Shown: positions 1 through 7,670 of the stretch, piece after piece
Position numbering within the stretch: the first letter of the stretch is position 1
Layout: each line of letters begins with the position of its first letter
Assembly (NCBI GenBank): GCA_026984715.1
Contig: JALSRO010000273.1
Coordinates: forward strand, 1-12,143
From: Chromatiales bacterium
GTDB lineage: Bacteria; Pseudomonadota; Gammaproteobacteria; Thiohalospirales; Thiohalospiraceae
Length of the DNA: 12,143 nt
Direction: 5' to 3'
The notes under the pieces: generated by a model
Told to the model about the DNA's origin: nothing
What the model saw: only the letters and a program-made list of their open reading frames with translations
Database searches by the model: none
Made by a program: the position numbers and the translations under genes

Positions 1-696
1 TTCGGTCATTACCCGGCTCTCGGTGAACCCCTTCATCTTGTGACCCAGATGGGTTTCGATATCCCGCCTCTCCATCTCCCGCAGCAACCCTTCGACCGCC
101 TTCGGGCCCAGCCTCTGCCCCGGTTTCTCCCCGGGAGTAAAGAAGATCATGCGGAACCTGTCACGCCGGCCCTCGCGACGCAACTGCTGGTCGATACCGA
201 ACAGAAACTCGAACATGGGACCGCCACGCATTGCGTTGGGCTCCCTGGGATTACCCCCAAAGCCGATGGCAATGGTTCCACCCTGCAGCTCCTTCAGCCG
301 GTCCCGAATCCGCTCCGCCGCTGCAATACCCTCACAGGGTGTAATCACATGCTCGATACCGGGCAGCTTCTTGAGAAAACGTCCTCCGGAGCAGATCAAC
401 AGCCCGTCATTCCGCACCTCCCCCTGCTCCGTCAGCAACGTACGCCCCCCGTCAGTCATTCCGGTGGCTGCTGCCGGGTGGTGCTGGACGCGCATACGCT
501 GAAAAAAGTTCTGCAGCGGAATTCGCAGATCGTCCGCCTTGCGCAGGCCGGACGGGATCCAGATGATGCCGGGAAGATACTCGAATACGGGCTGCGGGCT
601 GACCAGTGTGATCTGTGCCTCGACCCTCCGTTTGCGCAGCTCACGAACCGCTGTGAGGGCTGCAAAGCCGCTACCGACGACTGTGATCTTCTTCAT
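1..696 (-). CDS. SQR-like FAD/NAD(P)-dependent oxidoreductase (3' end beyond window)
   Basis: The visible 232 residues are the N-terminal part of a two-dinucleotide-binding-domain flavoprotein; the C-terminus lies outside the window. Residues 1-20 form the FAD-binding Rossmann start, with VVGSGFAALTAVREL matching GxGxxA. Residues 142-150 (IAIGFGGNP) fit the second nucleotide-binding strand. The stretch GGPMFEFLFGIDQQLRR (158-174) resembles the corresponding block of sulfide:quinone oxidoreductases. Cysteines occur at 102 (LLICSGG, where relatives usually have an ATG-type motif) and 121; the latter falls near the position of a redox cysteine in SQRs. SQRs oxidise sulfide at the membrane and reduce quinone, but sulfide activity here is inference; an NDH-2-like or FCC-like enzyme is possible. 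The ATG at 696 has AGGAG eight bases upstream (705-709). The gene diverges from a small membrane-protein ORF. Confidence 0.8.
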   Translation of the reverse strand, partial: MKKITVVGSGFAALTAVRELRKRRVEAQITLVSPQPVFEYLPGIIWIPSGLRKADDLRIPLQNFFQRMRVQHHPAAATGMTDGGRTLLTEQGEVRNDGLLICSGGRFLKKLPGIEHVITPCEGIAAAERIRDRLKELQGGTIAIGFGGNPREPNAMRGGPMFEFLFGIDQQLRREGRRDRFRMIFFTPGEKPGQRLGPKAVEGLLREMERRDIETHLGHKMKGFTESRVMTE

Positions 697-725
697 TCGA
701 CAAACTCCTGCAGGCCTCGGGAAAA

Positions 726-754
726 CATATCTGCCGGTGATTGACAATTTTCAA
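726..754 (-). promoter_or_regulatory. Candidate promoter for the SQR-like gene
   Basis: On the minus strand TTGAAA (754-749) is followed after 17 bases by GATATG (731-726), a fair -35 but weak -10. The predicted start lies near 719, about 20 bases before the ATG at 696. The -35 overlaps the FNR-type palindrome at 741-754, so a bound regulator could block this promoter. This rests on motif matching only. Confidence 0.3.
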
Positions 755-782
755 TGCCTGCCTGGCTGCAGAGCAGTATCCT
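741..782 (+). promoter_or_regulatory. FNR/DNR-type site with class II-like promoter
   Basis: TTGACAATTTTCAA at 741-754 fits TTGA-N6-TCAA, the core of FNR/ANR/DNR-family sites (consensus TTGAT-N4-ATCAA), with the two inner bases imperfect. A TATCCT -10-like hexamer at 777-782 places a start near 789. The palindrome centre (747.5) would then sit at about -41.5, the standard distance for class II activation by FNR-family proteins. The likely target is the small ORF at 866, leaving a leader of about 77 bases. The site and spacing are visible; regulator binding and the start site are inferred. Confidence 0.45.
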
Positions 783-865
783 CTTTCACATGACATAAGG
801 GATTCCGATTCCCGTTACCCCTGTTGTGACGAGCATACCCCCTGTTTCAATCACCCGAGGCCATC

Positions 866-1024
866 ATGACGACTACGACCAGTTTCATCTCCATACTTCG
901 GGACAACCCATGGATCGGGATGACAATCGGCCTGTTGTTCTTCACTTTCATGTTCAGTGTAAAAAATATCGTGATCTATCTCTATTCACGAAAACGGGAA
1001 AAATCGACAGACTTCCCTGAATAG
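866..1024 (+). CDS. Small single-TM membrane protein, 52 aa, unrecognised
   Basis: The ATG at 866 opens a 52-codon frame ending at TAG 1022-1024, with GAGG at 857-860 five bases upstream. The N-terminus (MTTTTSFISILRDNPW) is followed by one hydrophobic segment at residues 16-40 (WIGMTIGLLFFTFMFSVKN, then IVIYLY). A basic tail SRKREKSTDFPE comes next, predicting a cytoplasmic C-terminus by the positive-inside rule. Codons look coding-like. I do not recognise the family. The shape (one helix, short basic tail) recalls accessory subunits of respiratory complexes such as CcoQ, but that is only a shape comparison and no oxidase genes are near. It is the only confident plus-strand gene here, divergent from the SQR-like gene and preceded by an FNR-type site. 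It ends 30 bases before a repeat element. Confidence 0.6.
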   Translation: MTTTTSFISILRDNPWIGMTIGLLFFTFMFSVKNIVIYLYSRKREKSTDFPE

Positions 1025-1054
1025 GGGTGGCACCACACCATCGTCGAACGGTAG

Positions 1055-1255
1055 CGGCAACATATGTCGCATTCATGGCTTCAGGCAGGCGCCGGAACAA
1101 GGCGCAGTGCGCAGGCAAGGGGCGCTTCCTCGTCGAGGTCGCCCCAGCGCATCCCTGCGCCCGCGACACTCGGACACCCTGTCCAGCGCACTGGAAGGCA
1201 GGGCCGGTGCCTGCCTGAAGCCCCTGACCCTATGATATTCGGCGGCAGGCCGTGG
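1055..1255 (+). repeat. Structured intergenic repeat, copy A
   Basis: Bases 1055-1121 match the reverse complement of 9646-9715 with one mismatch and a 3-base gap, including 45 identical bases. Bases 1207-1255 match the 48-base unit at 9564-9611 in the same inverted sense. The two arms carry an inverted repeat: GGCTTCAGGCAGGC at 1077-1090 against GCCTGCCTGAAGCC near 1208-1221. The middle (1122-1206) is not shared with copy B. It contains a hairpin, GGGGCG (1119-1124) pairing with CGCCCC (1140-1145) around an inner CCTC/GAGG stem. Copy A has only one outer terminal motif (1056-1075); the other end stops 8 bases from the minE stop codon. No transposase is encoded. It lies between convergent genes and may affect their 3' ends. 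Confidence 0.85.
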
Positions 1256-1262
1256 TTTCTCT

Positions 1263-1538
1263 TCAGTTGGCCGCTGCCGTTTCCTTCTCTTCCGGAAGAG
1301 CGATGTTCAGCTCGAGGATTTCGCAATCGCCGTGGCGCTCCAGGTTTACCTTGATATCCTCCCTCGAAACATGAACGTACTTGGCTATCACTTCCATCAG
1401 CTCACGTTTCAGGGCTGGTAGATAGTCGGGCCCGTTCACAACCCGATGCTCATGCGCCATGACGATATGTAACCGCTCCTTGGCGATTGCTGCGCTTCTC
1501 TTTGCCGGCTTGCGTCTGAAGTAATCGAATATCGACAT
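1263..1538 (-). CDS. minE: Cell division topological specificity factor MinE
   Basis: This 91-residue protein is close in length to E. coli MinE (88). It begins MSIFDYFRRKPAKRSA, the membrane-contacting N-terminus. The anti-MinCD segment follows around residues 13-31 (KRSAAIAKERLHIVMAHEH), then the dimeric topological-specificity domain with YLPALKRELMEVIAKY and INLERHG-like DIKVNLERHG. MinE stimulates the MinD ATPase and drives pole-to-pole oscillation, so that MinC blocks FtsZ assembly away from midcell. Its ATG is 3 bases after the minD stop and its GGAG lies inside the end of minD, so the two are translationally close. It is the last gene of minCDE and is followed directly by repeat copy A; I see no rho-independent terminator between them. 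Confidence 0.97.
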   Translation of the reverse strand: MSIFDYFRRKPAKRSAAIAKERLHIVMAHEHRVVNGPDYLPALKRELMEVIAKYVHVSREDIKVNLERHGDCEILELNIALPEEKETAAAN

Positions 1539-1541
1539 GAA

Positions 1542-2351
1542 CTAAGCTCCAAAGATACGTTTCAGAAAACCCTTCTTCTCCACATCGAGAAAGCGCATGG
1601 GTACATCCTCACCCAAAAAACGGCTGACCATATCCCGATATGCCTGCCCGCTGCGACTCTGCTCGTCGCGAATCACCGGGATACCGGAGTTCGATGCCTG
1701 TAACACCGCCTGGGACTCGGGAATAACCCCGATCAGGTCGATCCCCAGCAGCTCCTGTATATCCTCCAGTGCCAACATCTCGCCCCCTTCGACACGAACA
1801 GGGGAGTATCGTGTGACCACCAGATGCTCCTTGATGGGTTCGTCTCCGTTGATGGCCCGCAGGGACTTGGCCGCCAACATGCCGAGAATCCTGTCCGAGT
1901 CCCGTACCGAAGAGATCTCCGGGTTGGTGACAACCAGCGCTTCATCGGCATAGAACAGCGCCATCAATGCCCCTTTCTCGATACCCGCAGGTGAATCACA
2001 CACGATATAGTCGAAATTTTCCCGCAACTCGTTGATCACCCGGCCTACCGCCTGCTCGTTGAAGGCATCCTTGTCACGTGTCTGCGACGCCGGCAGAATG
2101 TAGAGATTGGAGTCGTTCTTGTCCCGAATGAGCGCCTGCTTGAGCGATGCCTCTTCGTTTATGACATTGACAAAGTCGTAGACCACCCGCCGCTCACAGC
2201 CCATTACCAGATCCAGGTTGCGCAATCCGATATCGAAATCGATCACCACCGTCCGGTGGCCTCGGCTGGCCAGACCGGTAGCAAAACTTGCGCTGGTGGT
2301 GGTCTTGCCAACGCCTCCCTTGCCCGATGTCACTACGATCACTTTAGACAA
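1542..2351 (-). CDS. minD: Septum site-determining ATPase MinD
   Basis: This 269-residue member of the ParA/MinD deviant Walker family matches E. coli MinD in length and N-terminal register. The deviant Walker A is GKGGVGKTT at residues 10-18, with K11 and K16. A second conserved segment, DFDIGLRNLDL, starts near residue 38, and the Walker B region is YIVCDSPAG. The C-terminal KKGFLKRIFGA is the amphipathic helix that binds membrane when ATP is bound. MinD recruits MinC to the membrane and is released by MinE. The start is a TTG at 2349-2351, supported by AAAGGAG at 2358-2364 and by alignment of MSKVIVVTSGKGG with the family start. It lies 42 bases downstream of minC and 3 bases before minE. 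Confidence 0.97.
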   Translation of the reverse strand: MSKVIVVTSGKGGVGKTTTSASFATGLASRGHRTVVIDFDIGLRNLDLVMGCERRVVYDFVNVINEEASLKQALIRDKNDSNLYILPASQTRDKDAFNEQAVGRVINELRENFDYIVCDSPAGIEKGALMALFYADEALVVTNPEISSVRDSDRILGMLAAKSLRAINGDEPIKEHLVVTRYSPVRVEGGEMLALEDIQELLGIDLIGVIPESQAVLQASNSGIPVIRDEQSRSGQAYRDMVSRFLGEDVPMRFLDVEKKGFLKRIFGA

Positions 2352-2393
2352 AACAATCTCCTTTCCAATCTTGGTTGAATATCGCTGTTTCCG

Positions 2394-3149
2394 CTACAGA
2401 GGGGCGAGTATGAGCTGCTCCCCCTCCAGATAGATTTGGGCCGGCTTGCCGTAGAGTCCGGCAGCATCCGGATCGTCGAACACCTGATAGCTCCCGGCGA
2501 TCGCCGCCAGCTCCGGCTCCATGATCCGTGCAAAGATACGCGCCGCGGGATCGTCCGCCACACCTGCAAATGCCCGGCCACGCAAACGGCCATAGACATG
2601 AATGTTCCCGTCGGCGATCACCTCCGCGCCCACGTTGACCGACGAGAGAATGACCAGATCACTCCCGCGAGCATAAATCTGTTGTCCGGAGCGCACTGGC
2701 TGGTGAACAATCCTGGTTCGGCGTGGGGAGACATCGCTGGCAACGGGCAGTTCCGGTTCCACCGCGGCAGCCTTCTCCGGCGGTTTTTCCCGGGTTATGC
2801 CACCCTTCAGCACGGCCAGGCCGGAAGCAACGGCACTCTCGGCCTGGGCAGGTGTCGCATTGCGCACACCAACCACAAACAGCTCCATCCGGCGCAGCAG
2901 CCCCGCAAGAGCAACGAAATCCAGACCTTCGGCCCGCTGCGCGACCAGTTCCATGTCGATCACCAGTGGAGCGTGTTTGAAGAAGTTCAGGCCGCGGGCC
3001 AGATGAACCTTGAGCTCATGCTCGATTGCACCTAGCTCGATACTTCGGAGCTTCAACACAGGAAGCGTAAAGACTGCTCCCTTCAACTCGATGGCCGCAC
3101 CACCGCGCTCTGCCGTGTCGGCTTCTACTGTTCCTGAGTCCATCTGCAC
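2394..3149 (-). CDS. minC: Septum site-determining protein MinC
   Basis: This 251-residue FtsZ antagonist has two domains. The N-terminal FtsZ-inhibitory domain covers about residues 17-115 (IELKGAVFTLPVLKL onward). An acidic, proline-rich linker at about 120-148 follows. The C-terminal beta-helix domain, about 150-251, dimerises and binds MinD; it contains RSGQ at 153-156 and GNIHVYGRLRGRAFAG. I chose the GTG at 3147-3149 because AGGAG (3157-3161) sits 7 bases upstream. The ATG at 3143 would be 13 bases away, and a GTG at 3170 lies upstream of the ribosome binding site. It is the first gene of minCDE. TAGAAT-like -10 hexamers occur upstream at 3264-3269 and 3321-3326 (minus strand) but lack good -35 partners. 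Confidence 0.95.
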   Translation of the reverse strand: MQMDSGTVEADTAERGGAAIELKGAVFTLPVLKLRSIELGAIEHELKVHLARGLNFFKHAPLVIDMELVAQRAEGLDFVALAGLLRRMELFVVGVRNATPAQAESAVASGLAVLKGGITREKPPEKAAAVEPELPVASDVSPRRTRIVHQPVRSGQQIYARGSDLVILSSVNVGAEVIADGNIHVYGRLRGRAFAGVADDPAARIFARIMEPELAAIAGSYQVFDDPDAAGLYGKPAQIYLEGEQLILAPL

Positions 3150-3488
3150 TTGTTGTCTCCTGGTTGTCACCGAACACCAGCAACCGGCCGGAGCCGAGCG
3201 CCGCTACACCATCCGCTGACCTGCTGCCGAGACGGCGGAAGTCTCGTTCGTTCCCCGCTCGAGATTCTACTCAATCAAGGGAGGAGCATGATATTTCTGG
3301 ATATTGCCCGACTCCGACACATTCTATCCGATAGCGAACCGAAATGGCAGCAGAGCACCGGCTCTTGCAGTCTGCTGCAGCTCACGCGAGGGAGCACCGC
3401 TGCAGCCCGGTGGATGGCAGTTGGAGTCATTCGGATAACCGCACGCCCTCTTTCCAAACATCATGCAGGTCTCCCTTCCGCGAAAAGC
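3150..3488. other. serS-minC intergenic region; possible 46-codon ORF and a hairpin
   Basis: I find no confident gene or tRNA in these 339 bases. On the minus strand an ORF of 46 codons (3324-3464) starts 24 bases after the serS stop with GGGAG six bases upstream of ATGATG. Its product (MMFGKRACGYPNDSNCHPPG..., three cysteines) matches nothing I know and may be chance. Within it GCAGCAGA (3347-3354) pairs with TCTGCTGC (3371-3378), an 8-bp stem with a 16-base loop. No T-tract follows, so it is not a classical terminator. Two TAGAAT hexamers on the minus strand (3264-3269, 3321-3326) are possible -10 boxes for minC. Confidence 0.35.
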
Positions 3489-4787
<1,299 letters not shown>

Positions 4788-4802
4788 TTATCAACCCGGT
4801 GA

Positions 4803-4823
4803 CAATATTATTAACCCGGCAAC
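4803..4823 (+). repeat. Isolated outer motif of the repeat family, upstream of serS
   Basis: These 21 bases match the reverse complement of 9709-9729 at 20 of 21 positions, i.e. the outer end of repeat copy B plus its flank. The match stops abruptly past CGGCAAC. The site also forms a direct repeat with AACCCGGTGAC just to its left (4794-4804). The surrounding serS-DUF190 gap (4767-4963) otherwise holds only a 9-bp inverted repeat, GGATGGGAG (4831-4839) with CTCCCATCC (4896-4904). I see no clear promoter or terminator there. It may be a solo end or relic of the element, or a shared binding site. Confidence 0.5.
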
Positions 4824-4963
4824 CTGAAAGGGATGGGAGAGCGTACTTTTCCGGACCTCTGTATGGCGGATAAGCTCCATCGGTTTGAGCCTTTGCTCCC
4901 ATCCGGTTTCCGGCGGTGGTGGAGATAGCAACGATAACGCTCCTCCCTCACCCGGCACCGATT

Positions 4964-5269
4964 CTAGTCGTTTATCTGAATCGGCCACCACACCACATGA
5001 CCAGGTTTGATCTCATCGTCCAGGTGCTGAAGCACCGCTTCGATCTTCTCGCTGTCATCGAAGAACTCCACCACGATGGGCAGCTCCATGGCAAGGTCGA
5101 TCAGTTTGGCGCTGTGTATCTCGCCGCTGGCACCATAGCCACTGATACCGCGGAACACGGTCAGCCCACGCAGCTTTTCCCAGTCATGCAGGCGCTTGAT
5201 TAGATTGTTGAGCTGAACTTCACCCTCCAGCAGATAGATACGCACCATGGTCAGTTTTCGTCCGGTCAT
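4964..5269 (-). CDS. DUF190 domain protein
   Basis: This 101-residue protein matches the DUF190 family, small alpha/beta proteins with a PII-like ferredoxin fold. Recognisable stretches are MVRIYLLEGEVQLNN near the start, LRGLTVFRGISGYGASGEIHS in the middle and LPIVVEFFDDSEKIEAVL near the end. Its biochemical role is not established; the family is repeatedly found beside crcB, which suggests a link to fluoride export or ion homeostasis. The ATG at 5269 overlaps the crcB stop by 4 bases (ATGA) and has GGGAGG just upstream, so translation is probably coupled. An upstream in-frame extension to 5572 runs through crcB in another frame and is rejected. Confidence 0.93.
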   Translation of the reverse strand: MTGRKLTMVRIYLLEGEVQLNNLIKRLHDWEKLRGLTVFRGISGYGASGEIHSAKLIDLAMELPIVVEFFDDSEKIEAVLQHLDDEIKPGHVVWWPIQIND

Positions 5270-5640
5270 ATCGTCCTCCCAAGCAGTACGCCCATCCATG
5301 CACCGACCAGGCACAAGGTGACACTGAGCGAAATATTCATCAGCGCCTTCAACAGGGCGCCATCCTCTATCAAATTGAGGGTTTCGATGGAGAAGGTAGA
5401 GAATGTGGTAAACGCCCCCAACAACCCCACCAGCAAGGCAGCACGCCACGCGGGCGAGACGCTCAGGCGCTCGATGAGCAGAATGTACAGCACTCCCATC
5501 AGCAACGACCCAGCTACATTTACCGCCAGCGTGCCCCAAGGGAACTCCCTGCCAAGCCGGCCATATACCCACGTGGATACCCAGAAGCGCAGCAACGCGC
5601 CGACGGCGCCCCCACCCGCTATTGCCAGAGCCTGAATCAA
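5266..5640 (-). CDS. crcB: Fluoride channel CrcB (Fluc)
   Basis: This 124-residue, four-helix membrane protein has the hallmarks of the Fluc/CrcB family. They are GGAVGALLRFWVS (10-22), PWGTLAVNVAGSLLMG with the conserved Asn41, and GLLGAFTTFSTFS (72-84), the phenylalanine- and threonine-rich track lining the fluoride path. Fluc proteins work as antiparallel dimers passing fluoride out of the cell. The start is a TTG at 5638-5640; the frame is closed by a stop shortly upstream, and MIQALAIAGGGAVGALLRF is a normal family N-terminus. The Shine-Dalgarno is poor. It lies 37 bases after yjdM and overlaps the DUF190 gene. I found no fluoride riboswitch in the 37-base gap or upstream of yjdM. Confidence 0.95.
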   Translation of the reverse strand: MIQALAIAGGGAVGALLRFWVSTWVYGRLGREFPWGTLAVNVAGSLLMGVLYILLIERLSVSPAWRAALLVGLLGAFTTFSTFSIETLNLIEDGALLKALMNISLSVTLCLVGAWMGVLLGRTI

Positions 5641-5677
5641 TGCGTCACCCGCTGCCGGGAATCGTGGTCATCCATGG

Positions 5678-6019
5678 TCAAGCCTTTTTGACGAAATCCG
5701 ATTTCAACTTCATGGCCCCAACGCCATCGACACGGCAGTCGATATCGTGATCACCCTCGACGAGGCGGATATTCCTGACTTTCGTCCCCATCTTGATCAC
5801 CGATGACGAACCCTTGACCTTCAGATCCTTGATCACGGTGACCGTGTCTCCATCATTGAGAACGTTCCCGTTGGCATCCTTCACCACCCGCTCATCCCCT
5901 CCAATATCTTCACCATCATGCTGCGCCCATTCATGGGCGCACTCCGGACAGATGTAGAGCACTCCGTCCCGATAGGTGTACCCGGAACCGCATTCAGGAC
6001 ACTCTGGCAGATCACTCAT
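5678..6019 (-). CDS. yjdM: YjdM (PhnA-type) zinc-ribbon protein
   Basis: This 113-residue protein aligns along its whole length with E. coli YjdM (111 aa, formerly PhnA). The N-terminal zinc ribbon has Cys7, Cys10, Cys24 and Cys27 in two CPEC knuckles. The C-terminal domain contains [38 protein letters not shown] and ends [11 protein letters not shown]. Despite the old name, a role in phosphonate metabolism is not supported, and its cellular function is unclear. The ATG at 6019 has AGGAG 7 bases upstream. A 319-bp gap precedes it and crcB follows after 37 bases, so the two may share a transcript. Confidence 0.95.
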   Translation of the reverse strand: MSDLPECPECGSGYTYRDGVLYICPECAHEWAQHDGEDIGGDERVVKDANGNVLNDGDTVTVIKDLKVKGSSSVIKMGTKVRNIRLVEGDHDIDCRVDGVGAMKLKSDFVKKA

Positions 6020-6338
6020 TTCACGACTCCTCGTTGTTCTACAGATTGTGGAAAAAGCCCCCTCTGCCTCTATCAACCTGCGAAAAGCAAAAGTGCAGCA
6101 TTTGCCACTCTTCCAGGACGGGAGAATCACCGCTCCCGGCTCTCTACCGGTGACCGACCCCGGTTTGCGGCAAGGTAGCAGAGCACCAAACCAACATTCT
6201 ACAGCAACTTTTACCAAAACCGTTTAGGCTCTCCACCAAATCGAATGGGTAACACCAAGCCACCGCACAAGGGCACTGCCTTTGACAAGGGGAGTGGACC
6301 GGGTTCTCCGATTGTACGGCTGTTGCCCCGACTCCTTT
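6020..6338. other. rarA-yjdM intergenic region, no gene seen
   Basis: These 319 bases hold no convincing ORF, tRNA or riboswitch. A 6-bp stem with an 8-base loop, CGGGAG (6119-6124) with CTCCCG (6133-6138), is present but lacks a T-tract on either strand. On the minus strand a TAGAAT hexamer precedes yjdM by about 180 bases, without a good -35. The region probably carries the yjdM promoter and the 3' end of the rarA transcript, but I cannot place either. Confidence 0.4.
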
Positions 6339-7670
6339 TCACTCTGCGGCATGCTTCCTGTCCAGCTCGCGCAGATGCCGCAGTTTCTCCGAGATCTTCA
6401 GCTCCAGACCGCGCGGAACCGGACGATAGTAGTTGCGCGGCTCCATCTCCTCCGGAAAGTAGTTTTCACCGGCGGCATAGGCCTCTGGTTCATCATGGGC
6501 ATAGCGGTATCTCCTGCCGTATCCCAGCTCCTTCATCAGTCGAGTGGGTGCGTTGCGCAGATGGATGGGAACCTCATGGGAGCCGTGTTGGCGAACGTCG
6601 GCCCGTGCCTCGTTGAACGCACTGTAGACTGCGTTGCTCTTCGGAGCGCAAGCCAGATAGACGATCGCCTGGGCGATAGCCAGCTCCCCCTCCGGGCTGC
6701 CAAGCCGCTGCTGCACGTCCCAGGCATCCAGCGCCAACCGCAACCCCCGCGGATCGGCGTTGCCGATATCCTCGCTGGCCATGCGCACCACGCGCCGCGC
6801 GATATAGAGGGGATCACACCCCCCATCCAGCATACGGCAAAACCAGTAGAGAGCGGCATCGGGTGAGGAGCCACGCACCGACTTGTGCAGCGCCGATATC
6901 TGATCGTAGAACAGCTCCCCGCCATTGTCGAAACGGCGCACGCCCCCACTTACCACCTCCGCCACACCTTGCTCAGTTATAGCTCCACCCTCTGCCAGAT
7001 CGGCGCATATCTCGAGAAGATTCAGGGCACGGCGGGCATCCCCGTCGGCGGCCTGGGCCAGCCGGTCCTGCAGTTCGGGGGCGCACTGTAAGCCACGTTC
7101 ACCCAATCCCCGCTCGCTGTCCTGCAGAGCAGCGTCGATGATGCGGCGTAACTCCTCTCTCTGCAGTGGCTTGAGAAGATAGACCCGCGCGCGGGAGAGC
7201 AGTGCATTGTTGAGCTCGAAGGAGGGATTTTCCGTGGTCGCCCCGATGAAGGTGACAGTGCCGTCCTCCACGAACGGGAGAAAGGCATCCTGTTGAGACT
7301 TGTTGAAACGGTGCACCTCGTCGACAAACAGGATTGTTCCTCGTCCGGCACTCTCACGAACCTCGTTTGCCTGCCGAATAGCAGCACGAATCTCCTTCAC
7401 TCCGGACAGTACCGCTGAAATGCTCAGGAACAGTACCTGCGCCCGCTGTGCGATCATCCTTGCAAGCGTGGTCTTTCCACACCCCGGGGGGCCCCAGAAG
7501 ATCATGGAGTGAAGGTGTTGCGATTCAATCGCCTCGCGCAACGGTTTACCACTGTCCAGCAGATGGGACTGGCCATAGAACTCCTCCAGGGTGCGCGGCC
7601 GCATCCGGTCGGCCAACGGCTGCCCGGCGACATCTGCATGCTGCGTGGGAAACAGCTCGCCAGTGCTCAT
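6339..7670 (-). CDS. rarA: Replication-associated recombination protein A (RarA/MgsA)
   Basis: This 443-residue AAA+ ATPase of the RarA/Mgs1/WRNIP1 family acts at stalled replication forks and is related to clamp-loader subunits. The N-terminal [20 protein letters not shown] is typical. Walker A is GPPGCGKT at 60-67, Walker B LFVDEVHR at about 114-121, sensor 1 [10 protein letters not shown] at 143-152, and the arginine finger region LLSRARVY near 158-165. The C-terminal half has the conserved [14 protein letters not shown] and [16 protein letters not shown] blocks and the tetramerisation region. Its ATG overlaps the lolA stop by 4 bases (ATGA), so it is translationally coupled to lolA, as in the common lolA-rarA pair. 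serS, which often follows, is displaced here by yjdM-crcB-DUF190. Confidence 0.97.
   Translation of the reverse strand: MSTGELFPTQHADVAGQPLADRMRPRTLEEFYGQSHLLDSGKPLREAIESQHLHSMIFWGPPGCGKTTLARMIAQRAQVLFLSISAVLSGVKEIRAAIRQANEVRESAGRGTILFVDEVHRFNKSQQDAFLPFVEDGTVTFIGATTENPSFELNNALLSRARVYLLKPLQREELRRIIDAALQDSERGLGERGLQCAPELQDRLAQAADGDARRALNLLEICADLAEGGAITEQGVAEVVSGGVRRFDNGGELFYDQISALHKSVRGSSPDAALYWFCRMLDGGCDPLYIARRVVRMASEDIGNADPRGLRLALDAWDVQQRLGSPEGELAIAQAIVYLACAPKSNAVYSAFNEARADVRQHGSHEVPIHLRNAPTRLMKELGYGRRYRYAHDEPEAYAAGENYFPEEMEPRNYYRPVPRGLELKISEKLRHLRELDRKHAAE

Noticed and set aside
40..744. 234-codon plus-strand open frame opposite the SQR-like gene
   Set aside because: The minus-strand frame has the FAD-binding fingerprint and a good ribosome binding site; the plus frame has neither.
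755..770. Another fragment of the repeat (TGCCTGCCTGGCTGCAG)
   Set aside because: Only about 9 bases agree with the repeat arm before it diverges, which is within chance for this composition.
3170..3300. tRNA-Ser gene near serS
   Set aside because: A GTTCG stretch near 3246 looked like a T-loop, but no acceptor stem, anticodon arm or CCA end can be built around it.
4831..4904. Terminator or attenuator upstream of serS from the GGATGGGAG/CTCCCATCC pair
   Set aside because: The loop is 56 bases and no T-tract follows, so it does not fit a rho-independent terminator.
5641..5677. Fluoride riboswitch upstream of crcB
   Set aside because: The gap is only 37 bases, and neither it nor 6020-6338 shows the conserved riboswitch core by eye.
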